Of a stretch of 26,227 nt of DNA, positions 1 through 6,876 are shown piece after piece. Both the position numbers and the translations under genes were made by a program. The stretch's first letter is position 1. Each line of letters opens with the position of its first letter. The DNA comes from a virus: positions 1 through 26,227 of IMG/VR virus record IMGVR_UViG_3300025669_001289; one strand, given 5' to 3'. The notes under the pieces are model-generated. The model made no database searches and was not told the origin of the DNA. It saw only the letters and a list, made by a program, of their open reading frames with translations.

Positions 1-117
1 GTATAGTTCTTCATTCTGCAGTCTGAATGGGGGTTCAGTTTTTGGGATTGGGTTCCCCGGCCTAATTGGTACGCTAACGCTGACCCGATTGACTTCTAGA
101 GGTCTAAAAAATTCCAT
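1..117 (-). CDS. possible N-terminal part of a minus-strand gene (partial)
   Basis: Reading the minus strand from an ATG at 117-115 gives 39 codons with no stop up to the left edge. The peptide begins MEFFRPLEVNRVSV and is rich in proline and charged residues. I do not recognise it. No Shine-Dalgarno lies close to the ATG. The first 110 bases are about 46% GC by hand count, against about 30% in the sequence that follows. The plus strand also reads as a protein-like peptide ending at 111, but it carries TAG at 4-6. If the minus reading is right, this gene diverges from all others and 118-816 is a bidirectional control region. Confidence 0.35.
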   Translation of the reverse strand, partial: MEFFRPLEVNRVSVSVPIRPGNPIPKTEPPFRLQNEELY

Positions 118-197
118 ATAAAAATCAGTATGTTATATGCATAATCAAAATATCCTATTTAGTTATAAAATCCTCCCACAGCACAAAAACATTCCAC

Positions 198-287
198 CAA
201 AAAATTATTTTTAAAATTTTAAAGAAAAGACTTGACAAATCATTAAATATATGTTATAATATATACATATTAAAAAATAGTAAAGGA
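198..287 (+). repeat. 90-bp direct repeat, copy 1 (promoter cassette)
   Basis: Base-by-base comparison shows that 198-287 is identical to 721-810. The unit runs from an A/T-rich UP-element-like tract through the -35 and -10 boxes to the AAAGGA Shine-Dalgarno, and the two copies diverge right after it. Copy 2 drives the gene at 817. Copy 1 leads to an ATG at 300 followed by only eight codons and a stop at 324-326, inside the first short direct repeat. Confidence 0.95.
232..260 (+). promoter_or_regulatory. consensus sigma70-type promoter (copy 1)
   Basis: TTGACA at 232-237 and TATAAT at 255-260 with a 17-bp spacer are a perfect consensus for a housekeeping sigma factor. An A/T-rich tract lies just upstream. 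Transcription would start near 267 and run through the short direct repeats at 305-441. Confidence 0.85.
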
Positions 288-304
288 GAAACTATAATAA
301 TGAA

Positions 305-441
305 AAAAAAATCCCACAAAAATTGAAAACCCTTCCTAAATAAATATAAAATCAGCCATGCTCTGAAAAAATCCCACAAAAATTGAAACTACTCCTGAAA
401 CAAAATAACTTATTCCCCAGTCTCTGAAAAAATCCCACAAA
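305..441 (+). repeat. three short direct repeats at about 60-bp period
   Basis: The core ATCCCACAAAAATTGAAA occurs at 311-328 and 371-388. A diverged third copy keeps CTCTGAAAAAATCCCACAAA at 422-441 but loses the 3' half. The period is 60 then 61 bp, and the sequence between copies differs. They lie directly downstream of promoter copy 1. The ATTGAAA end and degenerate last unit recall a tiny CRISPR array, but the unit is short, A-rich, without dyad symmetry and without cas genes. Iterons or a protein-binding series are equally possible. Confidence 0.6.
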
Positions 442-544
442 CTTAAATTCAGTCATATTCCGAAAAGCTACCCGGAGAAAACTTGTAATATCAGTTTCTC
501 TAAAAATATAACTTATTGACTTTATAATATATATTTTTTCTTAC

Positions 545-675
545 TACGTAATGCGTAAAAAACAGTGCTATAAAATACGTTATGCGTAGTAGTTTTCTCT
601 GTTTTTAAAAAGTGTACTGGGGAGAATTTTTTCGCTATGAATAAAAACAGGTAGTTACAGACTACGCATATCGTA
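545..675. promoter_or_regulatory. three candidate operator dyads, TACG-N5-CGTA
   Basis: The 13-bp dyads TACGTAATGCGTA (545-557), TACGTTATGCGTA (576-588) and TACGCATATCGTA (663-675) share inverted TACG/CGTA half-sites. Sites 1 and 2 are 31 bp apart, about three helical turns, and site 3 is 87 bp further on. They lie upstream of promoter copy 2. They look like binding sites of a dimeric repressor or replication protein. No matching regulator is identified in the window. Confidence 0.5.
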
Positions 676-720
676 GTGTAAAGCTAGAAATGAGGCTGTC
701 ATATATAAAAAACCTTTATT

Positions 721-810
721 CAAAAAATTATTTTTAAAATTTTAAAGAAAAGACTTGACAAATCATTAAATATATGTTATAATATATACATATTAAAAAA
801 TAGTAAAGGA
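721..810 (+). repeat. 90-bp direct repeat, copy 2 (promoter cassette)
   Basis: Identical to 198-287 over all 90 bases. It supplies the promoter and Shine-Dalgarno for the gene starting at 817. A perfect duplication in noncoding, low-complexity DNA suggests recent duplication, gene conversion or strong selection on both copies. Confidence 0.95.
755..783 (+). promoter_or_regulatory. consensus sigma70-type promoter (copy 2)
   Basis: TTGACA at 755-760 and TATAAT at 778-783 with a 17-bp spacer. This copy sits 34 bases before the ATG at 817 and probably drives the 817-2809 operon, which ends at the terminator at 2863-2889. Confidence 0.88.
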
Positions 811-816
811 TAAATT

Positions 817-1161
817 ATGAAAAAAAGAATTAAGGAAATCAAGTCTGGAATACCAGAGAATTATGATGCTATGACAGCAGGAATTGTAAAGGTTGGTGAA
901 ATTCATACAAATCATAATTATTATTTTGATTGTCAGCCGGACACTATCATGTATCACACAATGTATAAAACAAGTATATATGAAGATCCTTCTGAGGCTG
1001 AAGATGAACTAATAGAAATAGTGAAAGACAAAGTTAAAAATGCACAAATAGTTTTTTGGCGCACGGAGCCAATTATACTTACTGTATATGATTATCCTTA
1101 TTGTGTTGGTTTTCAAGGTTTTGTTCGACTTTCAGTTTTGGATAAAAAGGATGGACCATGA
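817..1161 (+). CDS. hypothetical phage protein (114 aa)
   Basis: First gene of the left operon. Its ATG follows AAAGGA at 805-810 and the perfect promoter at 755-783, so strong expression soon after infection is plausible. The product is a soluble 114-residue protein with an acidic middle segment (PSEAEDELIEIVKDKV) that should form a helix, followed by a beta-like, aromatic-rich second half. There is no signal peptide, membrane segment or known motif, and I do not recognise the family. The stop overlaps the next start by four bases (ATGA), indicating translational coupling to the DUF4177-like gene. Confidence 0.75.
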   Translation: MKKRIKEIKSGIPENYDAMTAGIVKVGEIHTNHNYYFDCQPDTIMYHTMYKTSIYEDPSEAEDELIEIVKDKVKNAQIVFWRTEPIILTVYDYPYCVGFQGFVRLSVLDKKDGP

Positions 1162-1358
1162 AATATAAATACAAATGTACGCAACCAGAATTACCGCCAA
1201 ACGCTGAATCTGCGGTTATGGACCACCACCAGATGACATTATGGTTAAATCAAATGGATATCGATGGGTGGGAATTTGTTGGTTATGCTCAAAAACATTG
1301 GTATGGTAGCCAACCATTTATTCAAGATTGGTGGATTTTCAGACGAATCAACACATAA
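1158..1358 (+). CDS. DUF4177-like small protein (66 aa)
   Basis: The product is a 66-residue protein with the pattern of DUF4177-type small proteins: an N-terminal YKYK strand, a helix containing LNQMDIDGWEFVGYAQ and a final WWIFRR strand. In that family the LN..(G)WE.V core and a terminal I-F-R/K-R strand are typical and the function is unknown. It starts inside the stop of the preceding gene (ATGA overlap at 1158-1161). The match rests on this short pattern only, so the family assignment is tentative while the gene itself is likely real. Confidence 0.65.
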   Translation: MKYKYKCTQPELPPNAESAVMDHHQMTLWLNQMDIDGWEFVGYAQKHWYGSQPFIQDWWIFRRINT

Positions 1359-1412
1359 AGGTAGTGTTTCAGATTTAATAAATACAGTAAATGAACTTAA
1401 CGGAGGTGTTTA

Positions 1413-2006
1413 ATGAGACTTAAAATTGGTGGTCATAATGTTAAAGTTAAGATATATAATCAGTTTGATTCTTGTGTCAATAATGTCGGTACTTGTGCTC
1501 CAGCTAAGGGTATAATAAATGTAGTTAAGAATTATGATGGTGATAAAATGTGTAAGCAGGGTTTTGCAGAAGCTTTATTACATGAGGTTTGTCATTTCAT
1601 TGATTACGTTTATTGTGGTTATATATTTGAAGAAGAAGTTATAGAATCTGCCAGTAAATATTTACTTTATGTGTTTAATAAGAATGACTTATTCAATTTT
1701 CCTGAATCTGTCGATGTAATGGGATTTGATTATTGGATTAGGTATAATTATAAATTCAAAGGTGATACAGGTAAAATACATATAGATGTAAATTATGTTA
1801 CACATGATATATCAATGAGTGACAATAATGATATGTGTGATAATTATACTAAACTTGGGGTAATAGTCAGTGTGTTAAAGATTTTGAACAATGAATATAT
1901 TAAATCAGATATTTTTGAGGATAATATTCCAACTTTTGCTCAGGGGATTTTTCAGGTTATGATTGATAATAAAAAGTTTAGGAAACTGTTTAAATGGGGT
2001 GAGTAA
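1413..2006 (+). CDS. zinc metallopeptidase-like protein with a degenerate second domain
   Basis: ATG with a good GGAGGTG site at 1402-1408. The first ~95 residues look like the small phage metallopeptidases related to ImmA/IrrE and SprT-like proteins. They have a short beta start (MRLKIGGHNVKVKIY), the zinc motif HEVCH at 57-61 and a following acidic helix (EEEVIESASK) that could give the third ligand, E75 or E78. Such proteins usually stop soon after a phrase like LLYVFNKNDLFNF. Here about 100 more residues follow and appear to repeat the domain: IFE...FAQGIFQVMIDNKKFRKLF lines up with IFE...SASKYLLYVFNKNDLFNF, but the HExxH position reads LKILN. Substrate unknown. Confidence 0.7.
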   Translation: MRLKIGGHNVKVKIYNQFDSCVNNVGTCAPAKGIINVVKNYDGDKMCKQGFAEALLHEVCHFIDYVYCGYIFEEEVIESASKYLLYVFNKNDLFNFPESVDVMGFDYWIRYNYKFKGDTGKIHIDVNYVTHDISMSDNNDMCDNYTKLGVIVSVLKILNNEYIKSDIFEDNIPTFAQGIFQVMIDNKKFRKLFKWGE

Positions 2007-2007
2007 T

Positions 2008-2304
2008 ATGGAATTTTGCAAAGACTGTGATAAAAAAGAGGAGTGTGTAAAATTATGCAAGAAAGCTGAAAGGTATGTTAATCAGGATGAAGTATGTTTG
2101 GAAGAATCTTTAGTGGTATCTGTTGATTCTTTCAGTGAACCAATTGATTACTGTGTACGTGATAGTATGTATGATAAAAAAATGATTATACGACTGTTTA
2201 AGGATGGCAGAAGTGTTAAAGATATAATGTACCATGTACCTTTTTGCCAGAGGTATATTTATAAAGTTATAAAGAGGTACAAAGAGGAGAGTATGAATGA
2301 ATGA
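2008..2304 (+). CDS. Cys-rich small protein with a putative helix-turn-helix
   Basis: An upstream in-frame ATG exists at 1963, but the ATG at 2008 follows GGGGTGAG (about 1996-2003) and avoids a 44-base overlap with the metallopeptidase gene, so I use it. The 98-residue product opens with a cysteine cluster (CKDCDKKEECVKLC) that could bind metal. Its C-terminal part (MIIRLFKDGRSVKDIMYHVPF and the following YIYKVIKRY) has the spacing of a helix-turn-helix. A DNA-binding or regulatory role is an inference from this. The end overlaps the next gene by eight bases. Confidence 0.65.
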   Translation: MEFCKDCDKKEECVKLCKKAERYVNQDEVCLEESLVVSVDSFSEPIDYCVRDSMYDKKMIIRLFKDGRSVKDIMYHVPFCQRYIYKVIKRYKEESMNE

Positions 2305-2809
2305 TTATTTAAAATATAGAAAAGAAATGAAGACTGCCGATATATTTGAGTTTGCGTCTGATAGCATTCTAGGCAAACTTATAAGAATGAAAACCGGATA
2401 TGATGTTAATCATACAAGTTTGTTGCTGAAATTAAATGAGTTTGATAGTTTGAAGAGTAGAGTATTTACTCTTGAATCATTAAGTAGTGGAATTGAATTA
2501 CATTTGTTGAGTGAGAGAGTTGATAAATTTAAAGGTTCAATTTATTGGTATCAGTTAAAATCCCAACATGATGAACATAGATCTAACATTGCATCATGGG
2601 CATTAGAGCAGATTGATAAAAAATATGATTATTGGAGTATACTTGCTAATTTATTTGGTAAAGTAAATATAGATAGTAAGTTGTATTTTTGCTCAGAATA
2701 TGTTCATGCTGCATATAAAAAAGAAGGTCTTATAAACGATATCAAAGCGTGTGTTCCTGGTGATTTTGGTAAGTACAATCTGCACTATAATAGAGTAAAA
2801 ATAAAATAA
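2297..2809 (+). CDS. permuted papain-like cysteine peptidase/amidase (YiiX/C92-like)
   Basis: The 170-residue protein shows the circularly permuted NlpC/P60 layout of YiiX/YebB-type enzymes, where the catalytic histidine precedes the cysteine. H39 lies in VNHTSLLLKL, an acidic residue is at FTLES (E60), and C132 lies in FCSEYVHAAY. Members of this fold hydrolyse amide or thioester bonds, and some act on peptidoglycan or lipidated substrates. The substrate here is unknown. There is no signal peptide, so it acts in the cytoplasm or from within the particle. It is the last gene before the terminator at 2863-2889 and overlaps the HTH gene. Confidence 0.72.
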   Translation: MNDYLKYRKEMKTADIFEFASDSILGKLIRMKTGYDVNHTSLLLKLNEFDSLKSRVFTLESLSSGIELHLLSERVDKFKGSIYWYQLKSQHDEHRSNIASWALEQIDKKYDYWSILANLFGKVNIDSKLYFCSEYVHAAYKKEGLINDIKACVPGDFGKYNLHYNRVKIK

Positions 2810-2839
2810 ATTGCCCTATTTCGAGATTTATCCCCAATT

Positions 2840-2857
2840 AATATAAGTACTTATATT
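2840..2857. promoter_or_regulatory. perfect 18-bp palindrome
   Basis: AATATAAGTACTTATATT is its own reverse complement over 18 bases and lies in the gap between the left operon and the terminase genes, just before the terminator hairpin. It could be an operator for a dimeric regulator or an extra hairpin in the transcript. Confidence 0.5.
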
Positions 2858-2862
2858 GTATT

Positions 2863-2889
2863 CATCCCTATTATAGAGGGGTGTTTTTT
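2863..2889 (+). terminator. intrinsic terminator
   Basis: CATCCCT (2863-2869) pairs with AGGGGTG (2877-2883) through seven pairs, one of them a T-G wobble, around a seven-base loop, and TTTTTT follows at 2884-2889. It separates the early-looking left operon from the packaging and head module. Confidence 0.75.
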
Positions 2890-2914
2890 CTTATAGCTAT
2901 TTTAAGGGGTTAGT

Positions 2915-3526
2915 ATGCCAGCAGGAAATATTTCAAATATTGAGAGACTCCAGAAAATGTGTCAGGTAAGGGATCTTGTTGAGTCAGGATTAACTGATAC
3001 AGCTATAGCCAAGAAAATTGGGGTTGAGCCTAAGTCTGTTCAACGAATGAAAAAATATCTTGATGAGTTGGCAAGAACCGATCTGACTTCAAAGGAAATA
3101 TCTAAAAAAAGAGCTGAGTTATATTTAGAAATAACTGAGGCTGCTGTTGAGGCTAAAAAGTTATTTGATAGATTAAAAGCGTGGGTTCCCTGTAAGATGT
3201 GTAAAGGTACTGGTGAATTAACTTCTAAAAAAGATGATTCAGTAAAACCTTGTTATCATTGTAAAGGTCTTGGTGGATTTATAAGATCTGGAGATGCTAA
3301 GAAATTCTTTGATGCTTGGATGGATTCTATAGACAGAAGAATGAGATTGTATGGCCTTGACCAAATGAAAGGTGGAGATATGATCTTTAATCAACAGGTA
3401 AATACGAATCAGTATATAGCACCAGATCGTGTTGATGGCAGAACCGCAGCTAGAATTACTGATGCATTAAAAAGTAGTCATGAATCAAGTATTCAGGAAA
3501 AATATGAAAACAGCAGAGACTATTAA
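2915..3526 (+). CDS. terS: terminase small subunit-like protein with DnaJ-type zinc knuckles
   Basis: Lies immediately upstream of and overlapping the large terminase, the usual place of the small subunit that recognises viral DNA. The first ~50 residues contain a helix-turn-helix (LTDTAIAKKIGVEPKSVQRM). A long helix follows. Two knuckles, CKMCKGTG (93-100) and CYHCKGLG (113-120), match the CxxCxGxG repeats of DnaJ zinc domains and could together bind one zinc. The C-terminal part holds a Gln/Asn-rich stretch and a tail (GRTAARITDAL) that may contact TerL. The start has AAGGGG about five bases upstream. Small-subunit function is inferred from position plus HTH. Confidence 0.7.
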   Translation: MPAGNISNIERLQKMCQVRDLVESGLTDTAIAKKIGVEPKSVQRMKKYLDELARTDLTSKEISKKRAELYLEITEAAVEAKKLFDRLKAWVPCKMCKGTGELTSKKDDSVKPCYHCKGLGGFIRSGDAKKFFDAWMDSIDRRMRLYGLDQMKGGDMIFNQQVNTNQYIAPDRVDGRTAARITDALKSSHESSIQEKYENSRDY

Positions 3527-5327
3527 TGGACTTAGAGAAAACTTAGAAAAAGATTATGACTCAACCTTGCCAGAATACCTTGAGCAGTATCTCGATGGTG
3601 AAATAAAAAATAAGCCAGAGGTTAAAGATAGGGGTTATACACAATTTTGGAAAGAGGAAGAATTTGAGTTAACTAAGAAATATTTATGGAATAAAAACAC
3701 AAAGTTTAAAGAAACTTCAAGAAACTCTGATCGGGTAGAACAAGAAAGAAATTTAACTAAAGAAGAAGTTGATATTTTAATAAGTATATGTGAGCATGAT
3801 TTATACTTATTTGCTATAAGATACTGTGCACATTATCTAAAAAAACCAAGTAATGAATTGCATAGATATTTATATGAATATATAAGTACAAATCTTGGAA
3901 AGCAGAATAGAAAGAAAGGTTTCAAACACGCACTGGCAGCCCCACGTGCATATGCAAAATCCACCCTAATATCAGCTATACTTCCTTTATGGTGTATAGC
4001 ATACAACAAGAAACGCTTTATAATAATATGTTCAGATACAGCTAGTCAGGCTGAGGATTTTCTTTCAGATATAAAACGTGAACTTGAATTTAATGACCTT
4101 CTTAAAAGAGACTTTCCCCACCTAGCCACAAAAGGCCCAGTCTGGAGAACAGACGAGATAATAACTAAGAATGATATAAAGGTTAAAGTTCTTGGTACTG
4201 GTTCTAAAATACGTGGTAGACGCTTTGGTATATATAGACCTGACCTTGTTATTAATGATGATCTTGAATCATCAGATATGGTTCGTTCAAGATCTATGAG
4301 AGAATTTGTCAGGTATGAATGGTTTAATAAAGACCTTCTGTATGTTGGTGGTGAAGAAGATTCTCCATGTGATATACTAGTAGTAGGAACTATACTTGGT
4401 AAAGATAGTTTACTTAATGCTTTATTAAATCCAAATGAGTACCCAGATTGGACAAGTAGAAAATTTAAAGCTGTTTTAAAGTTCTCAACCTCTGATTTAT
4501 GGGATGAGTGGGGGGATTTATATAAAAACAGATTTGATCCAGATAGAATAGAAACAGCTAGAAAGTTTTTTCTTGATAATGTAAAAGAGATGCTTGCTGG
4601 AACTGAAGTATTGTGGCCTGAAGGTGAACCTTATTATGACTTAATGGTTTTTAAGTTATCAAATCCGTCAGGTTTTAATTCTGAAAAACAAAACAGTGTT
4701 ATTGATGAAAGTAAAATACTTGTACATTTTAAACAACTTCACTTTGAAGACTTCAGTACTAATGAAACTATACAAAAAATACTTCTATCTCCGAAAAATT
4801 CTTGGTATGGGTTTTTAGATCCATCACTAGGAAGACACGCAAATCGTGGTGACTTCAGTTGCATAACAACTATATGTAGAGATTCAAAAAGTGGTTATTT
4901 ATATGTTGTTGACTTTAATATAAAGAGAAGAAAAGTTGATGATCAGATAGATGCTATCTTAGATGACTATGAAAAATTTAAATATAAAATATTTGGTGTT
5001 GAAACAAATGCGTTTCAATTAGTAGTTGCTGATAATCTCAGAAAGAAATCTAGGAAACTAGGGTATTATGTACCTATTAAAGATGTAGTTCAGAGTAAAG
5101 ATAAAAAAATGAGGGTTGAGGGCATTGTACCATTAATAATAGATGGAACAATTGTGTTTGATACTCATTTATATAATAGTAGTCAACAGTATAATTTAGC
5201 TATAGAGCAAACTACTACTTTTACTGGAGAGAATGATGCACATGATGATGCTCCTGATAGTTTGGCTTCATGTGTTAGTATGGCTAAGAAAAAGATATTC
5301 AGATTAATTACAAAACAGACTAGGTGA
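3504..5327 (+). CDS. terL: terminase large subunit
   Basis: DNA-packaging motor: ATPase plus nuclease that cuts concatemers and pumps DNA into the prohead. With the start at 3504 (607 aa) the Walker A-like motif APRAYAKST is at 146-154. Walker B with the catalytic acid is LVINDDLE (about 248-255). The RNase H-like nuclease has acidic residues at D439 (FLDPSLG), E500 (GVETN) and D581/D582/D585 (AHDDAPDS). The ORF also has an ATG at 3480, but only the ATG at 3504 has a fitting AGGA site (about 3494-3497). It overlaps the small-subunit gene by 23 bases. The length and motif order are typical, and the call is secure. Confidence 0.95.
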   Translation: MKTAETINGLRENLEKDYDSTLPEYLEQYLDGEIKNKPEVKDRGYTQFWKEEEFELTKKYLWNKNTKFKETSRNSDRVEQERNLTKEEVDILISICEHDLYLFAIRYCAHYLKKPSNELHRYLYEYISTNLGKQNRKKGFKHALAAPRAYAKSTLISAILPLWCIAYNKKRFIIICSDTASQAEDFLSDIKRELEFNDLLKRDFPHLATKGPVWRTDEIITKNDIKVKVLGTGSKIRGRRFGIYRPDLVINDDLESSDMVRSRSMREFVRYEWFNKDLLYVGGEEDSPCDILVVGTILGKDSLLNALLNPNEYPDWTSRKFKAVLKFSTSDLWDEWGDLYKNRFDPDRIETARKFFLDNVKEMLAGTEVLWPEGEPYYDLMVFKLSNPSGFNSEKQNSVIDESKILVHFKQLHFEDFSTNETIQKILLSPKNSWYGFLDPSLGRHANRGDFSCITTICRDSKSGYLYVVDFNIKRRKVDDQIDAILDDYEKFKYKIFGVETNAFQLVVADNLRKKSRKLGYYVPIKDVVQSKDKKMRVEGIVPLIIDGTIVFDTHLYNSSQQYNLAIEQTTTFTGENDAHDDAPDSLASCVSMAKKKIFRLITKQTR

Positions 5328-5331
5328 TATA

Positions 5332-6873
5332 GTGGCTGAAAAGGTAAAGATTGTTAAATTAGTAGATCGTGAGCATGACCTTTATAAAAATAACTACCTA
5401 AATTGGGAGCTTTATAGAGATGCTGCTAAAGGATCTGAAGAGTTCATGGTAGCTAATTTAAAAAGTCATAGGCTTGAAGACTCTACAGATTTCGGTCAGA
5501 GGCAGGATAGATTATATTACCTTAATTTTTGTGACACCATACCTAAGATATTTAACAGTTATATATTTAGGCATAGAATTGAAAGAACTGCAGATAGTGA
5601 TTTAGAATTATTTAGGAAAAGTATTGACGGTAAAAACACAGCAGTTGGCAATTTTGTAAAACGGTGTGGTTATCTTGCGTCAGTCTACGGTGTTATACAT
5701 GTTATTGTTGATATAACAGAATCAAGTAAACAGAATCCAACGAAAGCTGATGTAAAGTCAGAGGGTACACAACCGTTTACTAAAATAGTCCTACCTACGC
5801 AATTGAAAGACTGGAGTGTTGATGATAAGGGTAATTATAATTGGATACTGATAGAATTTGATTATAATGATGATTCAGATCCTACGATAGAAAGAACAAC
5901 GTCTACCTATTATAAACTGATATCAAGAGAGGCATGGTGGATTGAAGATGAAGATGGTGAAAAAGTACCATCTTTTCCAGATGGGACACCAGCATCAGGC
6001 ACAAATGCTCTTGGTATTGTACCAATAGCAACAATGTATCATACAGAAATTGATGATGATAAAATCGGAGAGTCAATTCTTAAAGATATAGTTTTTATAA
6101 ATATAACAATAATGAATTGGTGCTCATGCATAGATGAGATGATAGAAAGACAAACCTTTTCTCAACTTGTTATGCCTGATGATGGCAGTTTGTCCGAAAG
6201 TGAGGAAGATGGACAAGATCCATTAAATGTAGTTAGTACTTCAACTGTAATGACTTTTCCGGCTGATGCATCAAATCCACCCGCATTTATATCACCAAAT
6301 ACAGATAGTATTACTACAATTTGGAACTTGACTCTTGATCATGTAAAAGAAATATATAGACTTGCAGGATTGCAGGGTGGAACTTCAGATTTATATACAT
6401 CTAGATCGGGAAGACAATCACAGATGAGTTTCTTAGGTGTTAACTCAACATTGAAAGAAAAAGCAGCATCTTACGAAAAGTTTGAAAATGATGTATCTAG
6501 ACTTGCTTATTTACAATTAGGTAAAACAATAGATGATTATACGGATGTAGTATATCCTAATAGTTTTGATATAGTTGCTTTAGAAGAGGAACTTGATTCA
6601 ATTATTAAGATAATGGAAAAGAATTTTTCTACCGTGTTAAATAAAGAGTTACAGAAGAATGTAGCAAGGAAGTCTATAACACTTCCTAATAACTTAATGG
6701 TAGAGATAGAGGCTGAAATAGATAGTTCTTCTGGAATAGTTGAAGCTGCTAAATCAAATCAGTTTGAACAAGAACTTAATGGTCAAGGAAACCCAAATAC
6801 AAACCAGACTGATTCGCTGAAATCTTCTGGAACTCAGAAGAAGGAAGATACGAGTCATAGAAGAAAGGATTAA
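5332..6873 (+). CDS. portal protein
   Basis: GTG start four bases after the terminase stop, with AGGTGAT as ribosome site. The 513-residue protein sits between terminase and scaffold, where phage portals lie. The N-terminal half describes a mixed alpha/beta body (DRLYYLNFCDTIPKIFNSYI, then GNFVKRCGYLASVYGVIHVI). The region at about 340-390 has the stem-like helix and the polar loop TSRSGRQSQMSFLGVN common in portals. A long helical crown follows, and the C-terminal ~40 residues are Gln/Asn/Ser-rich and probably disordered. The portal forms the dodecameric channel at one capsid vertex. Identification is by position, size and overall pattern. Confidence 0.85.
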   Translation: MAEKVKIVKLVDREHDLYKNNYLNWELYRDAAKGSEEFMVANLKSHRLEDSTDFGQRQDRLYYLNFCDTIPKIFNSYIFRHRIERTADSDLELFRKSIDGKNTAVGNFVKRCGYLASVYGVIHVIVDITESSKQNPTKADVKSEGTQPFTKIVLPTQLKDWSVDDKGNYNWILIEFDYNDDSDPTIERTTSTYYKLISREAWWIEDEDGEKVPSFPDGTPASGTNALGIVPIATMYHTEIDDDKIGESILKDIVFINITIMNWCSCIDEMIERQTFSQLVMPDDGSLSESEEDGQDPLNVVSTSTVMTFPADASNPPAFISPNTDSITTIWNLTLDHVKEIYRLAGLQGGTSDLYTSRSGRQSQMSFLGVNSTLKEKAASYEKFENDVSRLAYLQLGKTIDDYTDVVYPNSFDIVALEEELDSIIKIMEKNFSTVLNKELQKNVARKSITLPNNLMVEIEAEIDSSSGIVEAAKSNQFEQELNGQGNPNTNQTDSLKSSGTQKKEDTSHRRKD

Positions 6874-6876
6874 AAT

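Larger units (their letters stand above)
118..816. promoter_or_regulatory. gene-free control region with duplicated promoter, short direct repeats and dyads
   Basis: About 700 bases hold no ORF of useful length on either strand. The region contains two copies of a 90-bp promoter cassette (198-287 and 721-810), three short direct repeats between about 305 and 441, and three TACG-N5-CGTA dyads (545-557, 576-588, 663-675). The composition is very AT-rich. A phage control region or replication origin would look like this, but no DnaA-type box set or other diagnostic origin motif was recognised, so the role is inferred from architecture alone. Confidence 0.6.

Noticed and set aside
1-111. Plus-strand peptide ending SFWDWVPRPNWYANADPIDF
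   Set aside because: It has TAG at 4-6 in frame and would need stop-codon recoding; TAG clearly ends other genes here (8106-8108, 24040-24042), so recoding is not supported. The minus-strand reading explains the same bases.
300-326. Eight-codon ORF after promoter copy 1 with a good ribosome site
   Set aside because: It overlaps the first short direct repeat and looks like the leftover of the duplicated start region; too short to support as a gene, although a leader peptide cannot be excluded.
305-441. Calling the direct repeats a CRISPR array
   Set aside because: Only two good copies, a short A-rich unit without dyad symmetry and no cas genes in the window; kept as repeats with CRISPR only as one hypothesis.
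515-528. Possible promoter TTGACT...TATAAT before the first dyad
   Set aside because: The two boxes are only two bases apart, so they cannot form a promoter.
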